In this document: piece after piece, positions 9,573 through 17,272 of the stretch
Position numbering within the stretch: the stretch's first letter is position 1
How the letters are laid out: each line of letters starts with the position of its first letter
NCBI RefSeq assembly: GCF_020623625.1
Contig: NC_060205.1
Coordinates: 1,109,501 to 1,173,500, forward strand
Direction: 5' to 3'
Origin: Saccharomycodes ludwigii
Lineage: Eukaryota > Ascomycota > Saccharomycetes > Saccharomycodales > Saccharomycodaceae
Length of the DNA: 64,000 bases
The notes under the pieces: model-generated
Told to the model about the DNA's origin: nothing
Database searches by the model: none
Seen by the model: only the letters and a program-made list of their open reading frames with translations
Program-made: the position numbers and the translations under genes

Positions 9573-12500
9573 ATGACTGATTTGAAAAATAATAAAGATT
9601 TTTTAAATTTAAATGAATACGATGAATCAGATGACGATGCTGTTTACGGAGAACCAAGAGATATATATAAAAAGATAAATTTTACTCCTAGTTCTCCCTC
9701 AATTATTAGATCTACAAATGAAAGCAACAGCGAGACAGACTCTAACACTACTCACACTGGTATTATTTCAAATATTAGTCTAAGTAAATCCAGCAATTAT
9801 AGTCCAAGAGTCTCATTTGATACTGTACCAATTGACGGTGTTTGTGGTGAATTTCGTTTAAATTCAAATACAGCTTTCAGCGATGTTGATGATAACGATT
9901 ATGCTGGTGATGATGATGATAATAATAATGACGACGACGATCTGAATTATAGTGAAGATGATTATTATGACGACGAATATGACGGAAATGATGATGATAT
10001 TGGAAATTACGATTATTTTAGTCTGCAAAATAATCATCGTACACGTAGAGGAGGCTCTCCAATGCCGCCGGGTATGCAAAATATATCTGTTGTTGATGCA
10101 GTATTGAATTCCAAACTCGTTTTAGGTAAAGATGGTAGGATTTACAGAAAGGACTATCCTTCGACACCTACCATTTTAAATAATGCCTTAGTCGTAACAA
10201 AAGCTCATAAAGACTACGATGCATATATTAAAAACTATCGTTACGATGATCCAGAAGGAGAAAAAAAAAATGGCGGGGATTCTTCTTGTGTAACACCAAA
10301 AAAACACATGTATCCAAATATTGTATTGAATAAAGGTCCATTACCTAGTATGAGGGGAAGATTGAGTAAAAAACTGTTGCAAGAAAGCGGTGAAAGTAAA
10401 GAACTAAGAAAATTAAAATCTATTAATCAAAGACTCAGTGGGTATGTTAGTGGTCCAAGATGTATAATGGTCCATATAAGCGGTAGAAGACATACATGGG
10501 TTACACTAGACTGGGTCTTAAGAGAAGTAGTTAATGATGGTGACCATATTATTATTATTGCTAATTTGCCATTAAATAAAAGAAACAGGAGTAGAAGTAG
10601 AAGTAGAAGCAGAAGTAGAAGCAAAAGTAGAAACCAATCAAGAAAAACGAGCACAACAGACATTAATAGGGCTAGAAAGTCGACGAGAGCATTAAATAAT
10701 AATAATAAAGCGGCAACTGCACACTATTCAAGGTCTAGGTCCAGGTCAGTCTCAAGATTGCGTAGGTATATGTCCAATGACGAATTGCCTGAAAATAATG
10801 CAAGACAGCATGAAGAATTTGTTGAGTGGTGTGATGGCTACCAATTTGCCGATGTAAAGAAGGCTTTGGATGATGTTATGGAATATGCTATATTTTTACT
10901 GCCACAAGATAAAATTGTCAAAATAACGGTCGATATAGTGATTGGTTCATTTTGTAAAATAATTGTTGATGCCCTGAACGCTTACTATCCGCATTTAGTA
11001 TTTAGTTCTTCTACGAAGTGGAGAAGCAACGAAACCCTAGTAAAATGGAACGGTCCATTTGTGTCTGATAGATTGATTCAATATTTCCCTGTCCCAGTTG
11101 GTATTGTCCCAGCCTATAAATTAAACTATTTTGAGCATTCTTTGATGAAAAATTTCGTTAAAGTACAACAAGCTCAATGGATGAAAAGCAAGGGTGATCC
11201 TATCATGATTTCTAAAAAACCTGGTACACCCAAGTCAGCACCAGTGGAATTAAATGAGGTTAGTACCAAACCTCCGATGCCATTTATGAAATCGTGTCAC
11301 AGCAATGACAATCTTTCGAAAGTATCTACCATTGCCACCGGGACAATCACGAATAGTTCCACAGGTGATAGTGGTATGATTGCTGATGCTAGCGATAGCC
11401 TTAATGGGTCTGATGACATCTACAACGATGATAGTTTAGGCGACAGTGATGCAGATAGTGAGGAAGAACTATCACAACATAGAGGTAAAAATATAGCTAA
11501 AATGGAGGGCACTGAAGACCAAGTGAAAGGAAAAACAGCTGGCAACAATTCGAGTATTAATTTTACTGGGGGGGATGATTCCAAACCGTCAACTTCTACT
11601 GATACATCGATAAATAAGTTACAAAAAATGTTACAGTCGTATAAAGATGAGTTAGATAGAATAAATCAAAATATCGATTCAAACACTGCAATTTCGGAAG
11701 AAAAGAAAACATTACTGAAGATTGATACTATCATTGACGAATCGATTAAGTTTACTGAAAATTTAGATAAGATCAATTCACATAATGATACTTTTAATAA
11801 ATTACAGAAAGTTATTACTGGTAAGGGATCAAACAATTTGAGGCCTAGCACCTCTTCAAAAAAGTCAATGCTAGATGTCTTGGATGATGATGACATTAGT
11901 AGCAATTCCAATGCTTCCAAGTCAAAAAAGAAGAGGTCACATCGTCGTAGCAAATCAAATAATAGTGATATTGTTGTGTCATCTTCCAATACAAATGCGG
12001 CTAATAATTTGGGGCTTCCCAAAATTATTACCACCCCAAGTTCCTATTCTGATGTACAAACACCTACCTCTTCAACAAGGCCCACGAAAATTAAATTTGG
12101 CCCGGAGCCGGCTAAAATCAGGACTGCACATGGCGCCTTATCAAGTGCACCATCCAGATCTACTTCTGGTACCATGCACCATCACCATCATCATCATGTT
12201 GCTACTTCAGATTGTGATTCAAATAATGACAACAAATTAACTAAAGTTGTAACTTATGATGGTCATATTAGAGACTCCAGTGGGAAATTGTATAAATCTA
12301 TATCTCATTCTAGTATGAAGTCTGGCAGTAGTAGTACAAGTTTTAATAGTAATAATAGCAATTCGGGCAGTAGTACTAATGCTGAAATGGGTGTTGGACT
12401 ACGAAAGTATAATACTATCAGTGCATCTAAATTGAAAAATGGAAGTTCTGCAGCTTTTACACATACAAGACACTCTACTGATAAAAGTGGTGTAAGAAGA

Positions 12501-12596
12501 CTTGACAGTAGTAGTAGTAGCAGTAAGAAGACTTCTACTGAAAATGAAGGTAAGAAGAAAAAGAAAAGAGGTTTCTTTTTCGGTTTATTTAAGTAG
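9573..12596 (+). CDS. JIP4: JIP4 / YOR019W-like protein with USP-type domain and RS repeats
   Basis: 1007 residues from the ATG at 9573. The order of parts is: an acidic Asp/Asn tract (about 105-150); a linker with VVDAVLNSKLVLGKDGRIYRK; a universal-stress-protein-like domain starting near residue 296 (CIMVHISGRRHTWVTLDWVL) and running to about 515 (YFPVPVGIVPAYKL); and a disordered Ser/Asn-rich C-terminal half with a short coiled coil, a His run and a basic end. An RS-repeat insertion (residues about 337-365, again near 388-400) interrupts the USP-like domain. In S. cerevisiae this is the pair JIP4 (YDR475C) and YOR019W, of unknown molecular function. The position between the YDR476C homologue and PRP3 (YDR473C), with HSP10 (YOR020C) nearby, fits the single pre-duplication ancestor of both. 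Confidence 0.87.
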   Translation: MTDLKNNKDFLNLNEYDESDDDAVYGEPRDIYKKINFTPSSPSIIRSTNESNSETDSNTTHTGIISNISLSKSSNYSPRVSFDTVPIDGVCGEFRLNSNTAFSDVDDNDYAGDDDDNNNDDDDLNYSEDDYYDDEYDGNDDDIGNYDYFSLQNNHRTRRGGSPMPPGMQNISVVDAVLNSKLVLGKDGRIYRKDYPSTPTILNNALVVTKAHKDYDAYIKNYRYDDPEGEKKNGGDSSCVTPKKHMYPNIVLNKGPLPSMRGRLSKKLLQESGESKELRKLKSINQRLSGYVSGPRCIMVHISGRRHTWVTLDWVLREVVNDGDHIIIIANLPLNKRNRSRSRSRSRSRSKSRNQSRKTSTTDINRARKSTRALNNNNKAATAHYSRSRSRSVSRLRRYMSNDELPENNARQHEEFVEWCDGYQFADVKKALDDVMEYAIFLLPQDKIVKITVDIVIGSFCKIIVDALNAYYPHLVFSSSTKWRSNETLVKWNGPFVSDRLIQYFPVPVGIVPAYKLNYFEHSLMKNFVKVQQAQWMKSKGDPIMISKKPGTPKSAPVELNEVSTKPPMPFMKSCHSNDNLSKVSTIATGTITNSSTGDSGMIADASDSLNGSDDIYNDDSLGDSDADSEEELSQHRGKNIAKMEGTEDQVKGKTAGNNSSINFTGGDDSKPSTSTDTSINKLQKMLQSYKDELDRINQNIDSNTAISEEKKTLLKIDTIIDESIKFTENLDKINSHNDTFNKLQKVITGKGSNNLRPSTSSKKSMLDVLDDDDISSNSNASKSKKKRSHRRSKSNNSDIVVSSSNTNAANNLGLPKIITTPSSYSDVQTPTSSTRPTKIKFGPEPAKIRTAHGALSSAPSRSTSGTMHHHHHHHVATSDCDSNNDNKLTKVVTYDGHIRDSSGKLYKSISHSSMKSGSSSTSFNSNNSNSGSSTNAEMGVGLRKYNTISASKLKNGSSAAFTHTRHSTDKSGVRRLDSSSSSSKKTSTENEGKKKKKRGFFFGLFK

Positions 12597-12793
12597 TGAT
12601 AATATATATATATATATATATATATAGTTTGTTTGTTTTCTATATTATCGACCGATATATATAATGTATTTTATTTTACCTTGTTAGCATTATATTGGCC
12701 ATATTTTTAAATCTAATTTTGTATAAGTGTAAGATAATTTTGCTTGTGGGGGTAAATTAATGAGTTTATTTTACTATTAATAATAATTTGCGT

Positions 12794-12824
<31 letters not shown>

Positions 12825-13016
12825 ATCTTTTGAAAAGGTGGAAAAAAGCAACGTAAATTTTATTATATATTTATATATATTTTTGAACTCTTTAAGCTAA
12901 AAGGATTTTAAATTATTAGCATTACCAATATTTCATAATCAATATTTTATAGCCAAATAAAGAGAAAAAGAAAATCATATGCATATGTTGTTACAAGTGG
13001 ATTAAAAATAAAAAAA
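12597..13016. other. Intergenic region JIP4-like to PRP3
   Basis: Contains (TA)n runs at 12603-12626 and near 12795, and a poly-T run at 12805-12823. Both flanking genes are on the plus strand, so this is the JIP4 3' flank and the PRP3 promoter. No gene is seen. Confidence 0.5.
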
Positions 13017-14549
13017 ATGGCATACCATACACATGCTAATGACAAAAATGAAAACAATTCTTCATATTTTTCTGAAGAAAAGGGTAAAGGGCTAAACACT
13101 GAACTACATTCTGCCTTATTTAGCTCAAATTTAAATTTAATCAAAAGGGAATTTCAAAAGAAAAATGTTGACTATAAAAATGATAGAGAGGGGGAAAAGA
13201 AAAGAAAAGATAATGGTTCTGATAATTATTACTTAAGCAATTATAATGATACTAGCACCTCTAATGAATATACTGATAATAAACTACCGAAAAATAATCA
13301 TACTAAACGGTTATTAGGGAATAAATTTTATACTAAACCTGGTGAACTAACGACACTTTTGACGGAAAAACAAAAAGCTCTTACCAACAGCCAACAAGCT
13401 TATAAATCAAACATCTCAACTAGTAAAGATGAAACGTATGATAATGAGGTAAATTCGATGATGGTAATAGATAAGGCTTACATTGAAACCTGTGCTAAAA
13501 ATGATTGGTGGGATAATGTTTATCTAAAAACACGTTGTCTTTCTATCTCCGATATAGATCCTAGTGGCAGTAATGATAATATTCTACATCGTAAATACAC
13601 AGATTTTATAGATTATTCTTCATTAGATGTTGATGAGGACTCTGATGATGATATTGAAGAATATCAAAATGAACAATTGCCAGATAGACCTAGTATACGG
13701 TTTATTCAACATCCTATTTTGATTAAGAATAAGTCATCCACTGCTTACGGCAATACTGCTACTAAAATCTACTTGACTAAAAAAGAACATAAAAAATTAC
13801 GCAGAAATAGAAGGAAATTAGAAAGACAGGTCAAAGAAGAAAGGATTAAATTGGGAATGGATCTTAAACCAACACCTAAAGTCAAATTGAGCAACATGAT
13901 GAACGTAATACAAAATAACTCTAATATTATGGACCCAACATTATATGAAAAGGAAGTGCGAGAGCAAGTACAAGAAAGAAAAAGAGAACACGAAAAAATG
14001 AACCAACAAAGACATTTGGAAGCCGTTGCGAAAAAAAGGAAAAAAAATGCTTCTAATGATGATAGTGATGTGTCGACTAATGAAATCTATTGTTGTGTTT
14101 TTAAGATTGAGAAAATATTAAACCCTAAACACAGATTTAAGATTAATATGAATGCAAAGCAGCTAAACTTACAAGGGTGCTGTTTAAGATTACAAGATGG
14201 CAAGGGAATCATTATAATAAGAGGGCTCGAAAAAAATTGTAAAAAATATAAGAAGTTGATATTGAATAGGATAGCGTGGAGGGAAAATTTTACCGTTGAT
14301 GTCACTAAAACTAAAAAACCCAGTCTTGACAATAATGCATTTGATTTATCTTTGTTATTGTCATCATCTCCTAACACTGTGGAGGTAAACATGACCGATA
14401 ATGAAGCTAAGCTAGAATGGGAGGGATACCTAGACAAATCACAAGTTGTCAATAATGACGGGACTAAAAAATGGTTTATGAAAGAATGCAAAGATTTAAA
14501 TGAATTGCTAAATATATTAGACGACTTCAACGCAAAGGTCTTTTGGTGA
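13017..14549 (+). CDS. PRP3: Prp3, U4/U6 snRNP splicing factor
   Basis: Component of the U4/U6 di-snRNP and U4/U6.U5 tri-snRNP needed for spliceosome assembly in the nucleus. 510 residues (S. cerevisiae 469). The central PRP3 domain is clear: YLTKKEHKKLRRNRRKLERQ near residue 250, then KVKLSNMMNVI and DPTLYEKEVREQVQERKREH. The C-terminal DUF1115 domain has HRFKINMNAKQLNLQG, GIIIIRGLEKN, KKYKKLILNRI and a final LDDFNAKVFW. The N-terminal 220 residues are hydrophilic and poorly conserved. S. cerevisiae PRP3 is YDR473C, next to JIP4, matching the order here. Its regulator SPP41 lies in the same window. Confidence 0.95.
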   Translation: MAYHTHANDKNENNSSYFSEEKGKGLNTELHSALFSSNLNLIKREFQKKNVDYKNDREGEKKRKDNGSDNYYLSNYNDTSTSNEYTDNKLPKNNHTKRLLGNKFYTKPGELTTLLTEKQKALTNSQQAYKSNISTSKDETYDNEVNSMMVIDKAYIETCAKNDWWDNVYLKTRCLSISDIDPSGSNDNILHRKYTDFIDYSSLDVDEDSDDDIEEYQNEQLPDRPSIRFIQHPILIKNKSSTAYGNTATKIYLTKKEHKKLRRNRRKLERQVKEERIKLGMDLKPTPKVKLSNMMNVIQNNSNIMDPTLYEKEVREQVQERKREHEKMNQQRHLEAVAKKRKKNASNDDSDVSTNEIYCCVFKIEKILNPKHRFKINMNAKQLNLQGCCLRLQDGKGIIIIRGLEKNCKKYKKLILNRIAWRENFTVDVTKTKKPSLDNNAFDLSLLLSSSPNTVEVNMTDNEAKLEWEGYLDKSQVVNNDGTKKWFMKECKDLNELLNILDDFNAKVFW

Positions 14550-14598
14550 TTCAGATCTAAGCAGTAAGCTCTGCTGGGGTACACATATATAGCCAATT

Positions 14599-14629
<31 letters not shown>

Positions 14630-14775
14630 GGTAGATAGATAGATATATATGAAACAATAGTAATAATGATAATAAAAACATATCATACATATACGCATAC
14701 GTATATACAGGAGAAATATCAAAAGTGACCCATTACTTTATATTAATATATATTTGGCTTTCTTTTCATTTCAAT

Positions 14776-15096
14776 TCAATGATCTTCAATTTTGGCCAAA
14801 ATTTCAGCATCTCTAAATAGGATAACTTCTTCATCGTTATTTATTTTTATTGGAGAACCACCAAACCCTGGAATTAAAACTTGATCACCAACTTTAAGGG
14901 ATGGAGTGTGCTTGTTACCGTTACTATCGGTAAAGCCAGGACCAACGGCCAAAACAATAGCCTGGTTTAATTTTTGAACATTTTTTTCTGGCAAGTACAA
15001 ACCAGAAGCAGTCTTTGCTTCAGCTTTAACTCTTTGAACTAAAATACGGTCTAATAATGGAACAATTGATTTGGCAGATTTCAATAGGGCAGACAT
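14776..15096 (-). CDS. HSP10: Hsp10, mitochondrial co-chaperonin
   Basis: Matrix GroES-type co-chaperonin that caps Hsp60 for folding of imported proteins. 106 residues from the ATG at 15094-15096, exactly the S. cerevisiae length. It has the GroES signature PLLDRILVQRVKAE, the mobile loop KTASGLYLPEKN that binds Hsp60, and the conserved GDQVLIPGFGG. It is convergent with PRP3 and divergent from the subunit-k-like gene, as YOR020C is from YOR020W-A. A heat-shock-element-like motif lies about 300 bp upstream. Confidence 0.97.
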   Translation of the reverse strand: MSALLKSAKSIVPLLDRILVQRVKAEAKTASGLYLPEKNVQKLNQAIVLAVGPGFTDSNGNKHTPSLKVGDQVLIPGFGGSPIKINNDEEVILFRDAEILAKIEDH

Positions 15097-15952
15097 TTCT
15101 TTGTTTGTTTCTTTCTTTACTTTTTTTTTCCTTCAAGCCTGTAAATTTATTTACCAAAATGTTTAAAGTAAATAGAAAAACAGAACTAACATTAAATTGA
15201 ATTAGTGATACAGTGGGAGAATAAAGGGAAAATAAAAAATAAAAATAAAAATAAAAATAAAAATTAAAATTAAAAAAAAATAAAAAATTTAAACAAGATT
15301 AACGATGGTTTTAAATGTTTCAATCAAAATGGGAAAAATAAATAAATAAAAAATTTCGTCTTGTTTGGATTTAATATTCGAGTGTGAGATGATCTAGAAA
15401 ATTCTATGACATTTTTATTTGTTAGTAATTCTTGTCAATCATTCCAAACGAAAGAAAAAAAAAGGGGGGTGGGGGGTGGAGACGGTGGAGTGAGAGAGGG
15501 GTCATTAGAAACACTCGTATCATATTATCCGAATGCATGGTAGCCAGACATTGCAGTTCGGACTACAAGGCAATTCTAATTTCTGAATTTTGATTTCCGA
15601 AATGTTAAAAGTTAAAAGTTAAAAAATAAAAATTAAATCGTAACCAATCAAAAAGCCGAATAAAAAAAAATTAAAAAAAAGGGGAGAAACAGTCGTGTGC
15701 AGGTGTTTCTTGGCTGCAGTACAAATAAGTAATCAAACCACTGCGCAGTTTGTCTTTCTTTTTTTTCCTTTGCAAAGTAAATTTATTACGATTACTGGTA
15801 TAGCACCCGGCCCCCCTCCTTCACATTTCTTGTATTTCACACTTCGAGCATAGCTAAACTTTTCTATGCTTATTTAATATCATCTTTTGCGTATAACAGT
15901 TTCCTGCTCAAAAGAAGAAATGAAAACAAAAACAAAAATATAAAAATAAATC
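15097..15952. promoter_or_regulatory. Divergent promoter region HSP10 / subunit k
   Basis: 856 bp between two divergent mitochondrial genes. It holds repeated AAAAT blocks (15234-15290), a G-run island (15461-15500), an HSE-like GAAAATTC at 15397-15404, a CDEIII-like sequence at 15584-15610 followed by three GTTAAAA copies, and a GC-richer stretch at 15690-15860 nearer the subunit-k start. No additional gene is seen. Confidence 0.5.
15397..15404. promoter_or_regulatory. Possible heat shock element core upstream of HSP10
   Basis: GAAAATTC is an inverted pair of nGAAn units with the 2-bp spacing that Hsf1 recognises. A weak third unit (GAC for GAA) may follow. HSP10 is a known Hsf1 target in S. 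cerevisiae. Short motifs of this type also occur by chance in AT-rich DNA. Confidence 0.35.
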
Positions 15953-16186
15953 ATGGTTGCTAGTTATACGATATTAGGTAAATCTATTCCATCACACTTC
16001 TTAGCTTTAGGAACTTTCGGTGCTGTCATAGGTGGTACTTTATTTGCAAAGAGCGGTTCCTCTGCTCCAGCTCCAGTTCCTACAAAAAAAGAACAACCTG
16101 CCACCACCGCTAAATCTTCTAATAACGAAGAATTCGATGTCGAAAAATTAATTGATTCCTTTTTAAAAGAAGAAGACAAAAAATGA
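15953..16186 (+). CDS. F1Fo ATP synthase subunit k-like protein (Atp19/Mco10 family)
   Basis: 77 residues from the ATG at 15953. The N-terminus MVASYTILGKSIPSHFLALG followed by a hydrophobic Gly-rich segment matches the subunit-k pattern of a short N-terminal motif, one membrane helix and a polar tail ending in an acidic/Lys helix (LIDSFLKEEDKK). Subunit k sits at the dimer interface of mitochondrial ATP synthase. S. cerevisiae has two members, ATP19 and MCO10 (YOR020W-A); MCO10 lies next to HSP10 exactly as here, so position favours MCO10. A linker rich in Ala, Pro and Thr (residues 37-56) is longer than I expect for Atp19. Confidence 0.8.
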   Translation: MVASYTILGKSIPSHFLALGTFGAVIGGTLFAKSGSSAPAPVPTKKEQPATTAKSSNNEEFDVEKLIDSFLKEEDKK

Positions 16187-16404
16187 TTCCACAATTCTCC
16201 ATATTATTATTCCTTCACCTACAGCGTTTCACTTTTATAACTTTTTTGCTATTAGTTGACACGAACAGAAATTGTTTTCATGATATATTTTATAAGCAAG
16301 TAGTAGCAACTATTATATACTAAAACTACATATAAAATTAAGTCACATGTCCGAGTAAAGGTTGTTATTTCCTATCATTCTGTCTATATATATTACATAT
16401 ATAA

Positions 16405-17046
16405 CTAAAATAAATCATCCAATGTTTGTTCCGAGTCCTTTTTGATTAATTGTAACATGCCTTGTGGCAATATAGGTTTGCCATTACAATTGTCTAAAAC
16501 ATAGCGAAACGGCATTTCCGTGGCTTCATGTTTATTAAATCTAAATTCTGGATAATCAATGAATTTAATCTTGTCAAAAGGTTTCTTCCCCTCAATGATC
16601 AGCTGGGTGGTTCTAACTGCTGTATCTGTAGTCATTTGCTTGTCGCCCAATCTTCTGCCCACTAAAAGACCAGGGTATTGTTCTTTCAATTCTTTGGTGC
16701 GATCTCTTGGTGGATGGTCACCCAAAATACCACCAAATACAAAATAATCAAAATCATCAGACTCGTTGGGTTGTAAATCTTTTTCAGCTCTTGGGTCCAA
16801 TAAACAAATACGTCCATTTTTCAAGGGCTCTAAAGCAGGAAAATCTTGGGTAATTTCAGTCAATTGTTTTGTGGTCCACTGTATGTTCATCTCTAGTAAT
16901 TTATCAGGTATATCTTTTTCGGTAGTACTTGCTGGTAAAGATGAAATAATCAAATTAGTGGCACCCACATCCCTGATAATTTGAGCATATTCTAATGTAA
17001 CCCATTCACTAAAACCTTGTTCCATATGCTCTATAATATATCTCAT
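16405..17046 (-). CDS. SFM1: Sfm1, SPOUT-fold protein arginine methyltransferase
   Basis: 213 residues from the ATG at 17044-17046. Sfm1 mono-methylates an arginine of ribosomal protein Rps3, using a SPOUT fold. The N-terminus MRYIIEHMEQGFSEW, the central FDYFVFGGILGDHPPRDRT loop that forms part of the cofactor knot, RRLGDKQMTTDTAVRTTQL and the C-terminal FIDYPEFRF and TEMPFRYVLD are near-identical to S. cerevisiae Sfm1 (YOR021C, 213 residues). It lies between the YOR020W-A and YOR022C homologues as in S. cerevisiae. Confidence 0.97.
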   Translation of the reverse strand: MRYIIEHMEQGFSEWVTLEYAQIIRDVGATNLIISSLPASTTEKDIPDKLLEMNIQWTTKQLTEITQDFPALEPLKNGRICLLDPRAEKDLQPNESDDFDYFVFGGILGDHPPRDRTKELKEQYPGLLVGRRLGDKQMTTDTAVRTTQLIIEGKKPFDKIKFIDYPEFRFNKHEATEMPFRYVLDNCNGKPILPQGMLQLIKKDSEQTLDDLF

Positions 17047-17272
17047 TTTGTATGTTTTTTTTTTTTTTTTTTTCGTATTCGATCTTACTGCTTATTATTC
17101 AACAAAAAAATTCTATTTAAAAGAAAAATAATGTTTAACATAATTTTTTTCCAAATTCATTATGTTAATAAATTAAGAAAAGAAAAGAAAAGAAAAGAAA
17201 AGCAAAACGAAAACGAAAACGAAAAAAATTTTTCACGTTTTTTTTTTCACGTTTTTTGTTTTTTTTTTTTCA

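Noticed and set aside
15421-15427. TACTAAC on the minus strand upstream of HSP10
   Set aside because: No matching 5' splice site is visible between it and the divergent gene, and HSP10 is complete without it.
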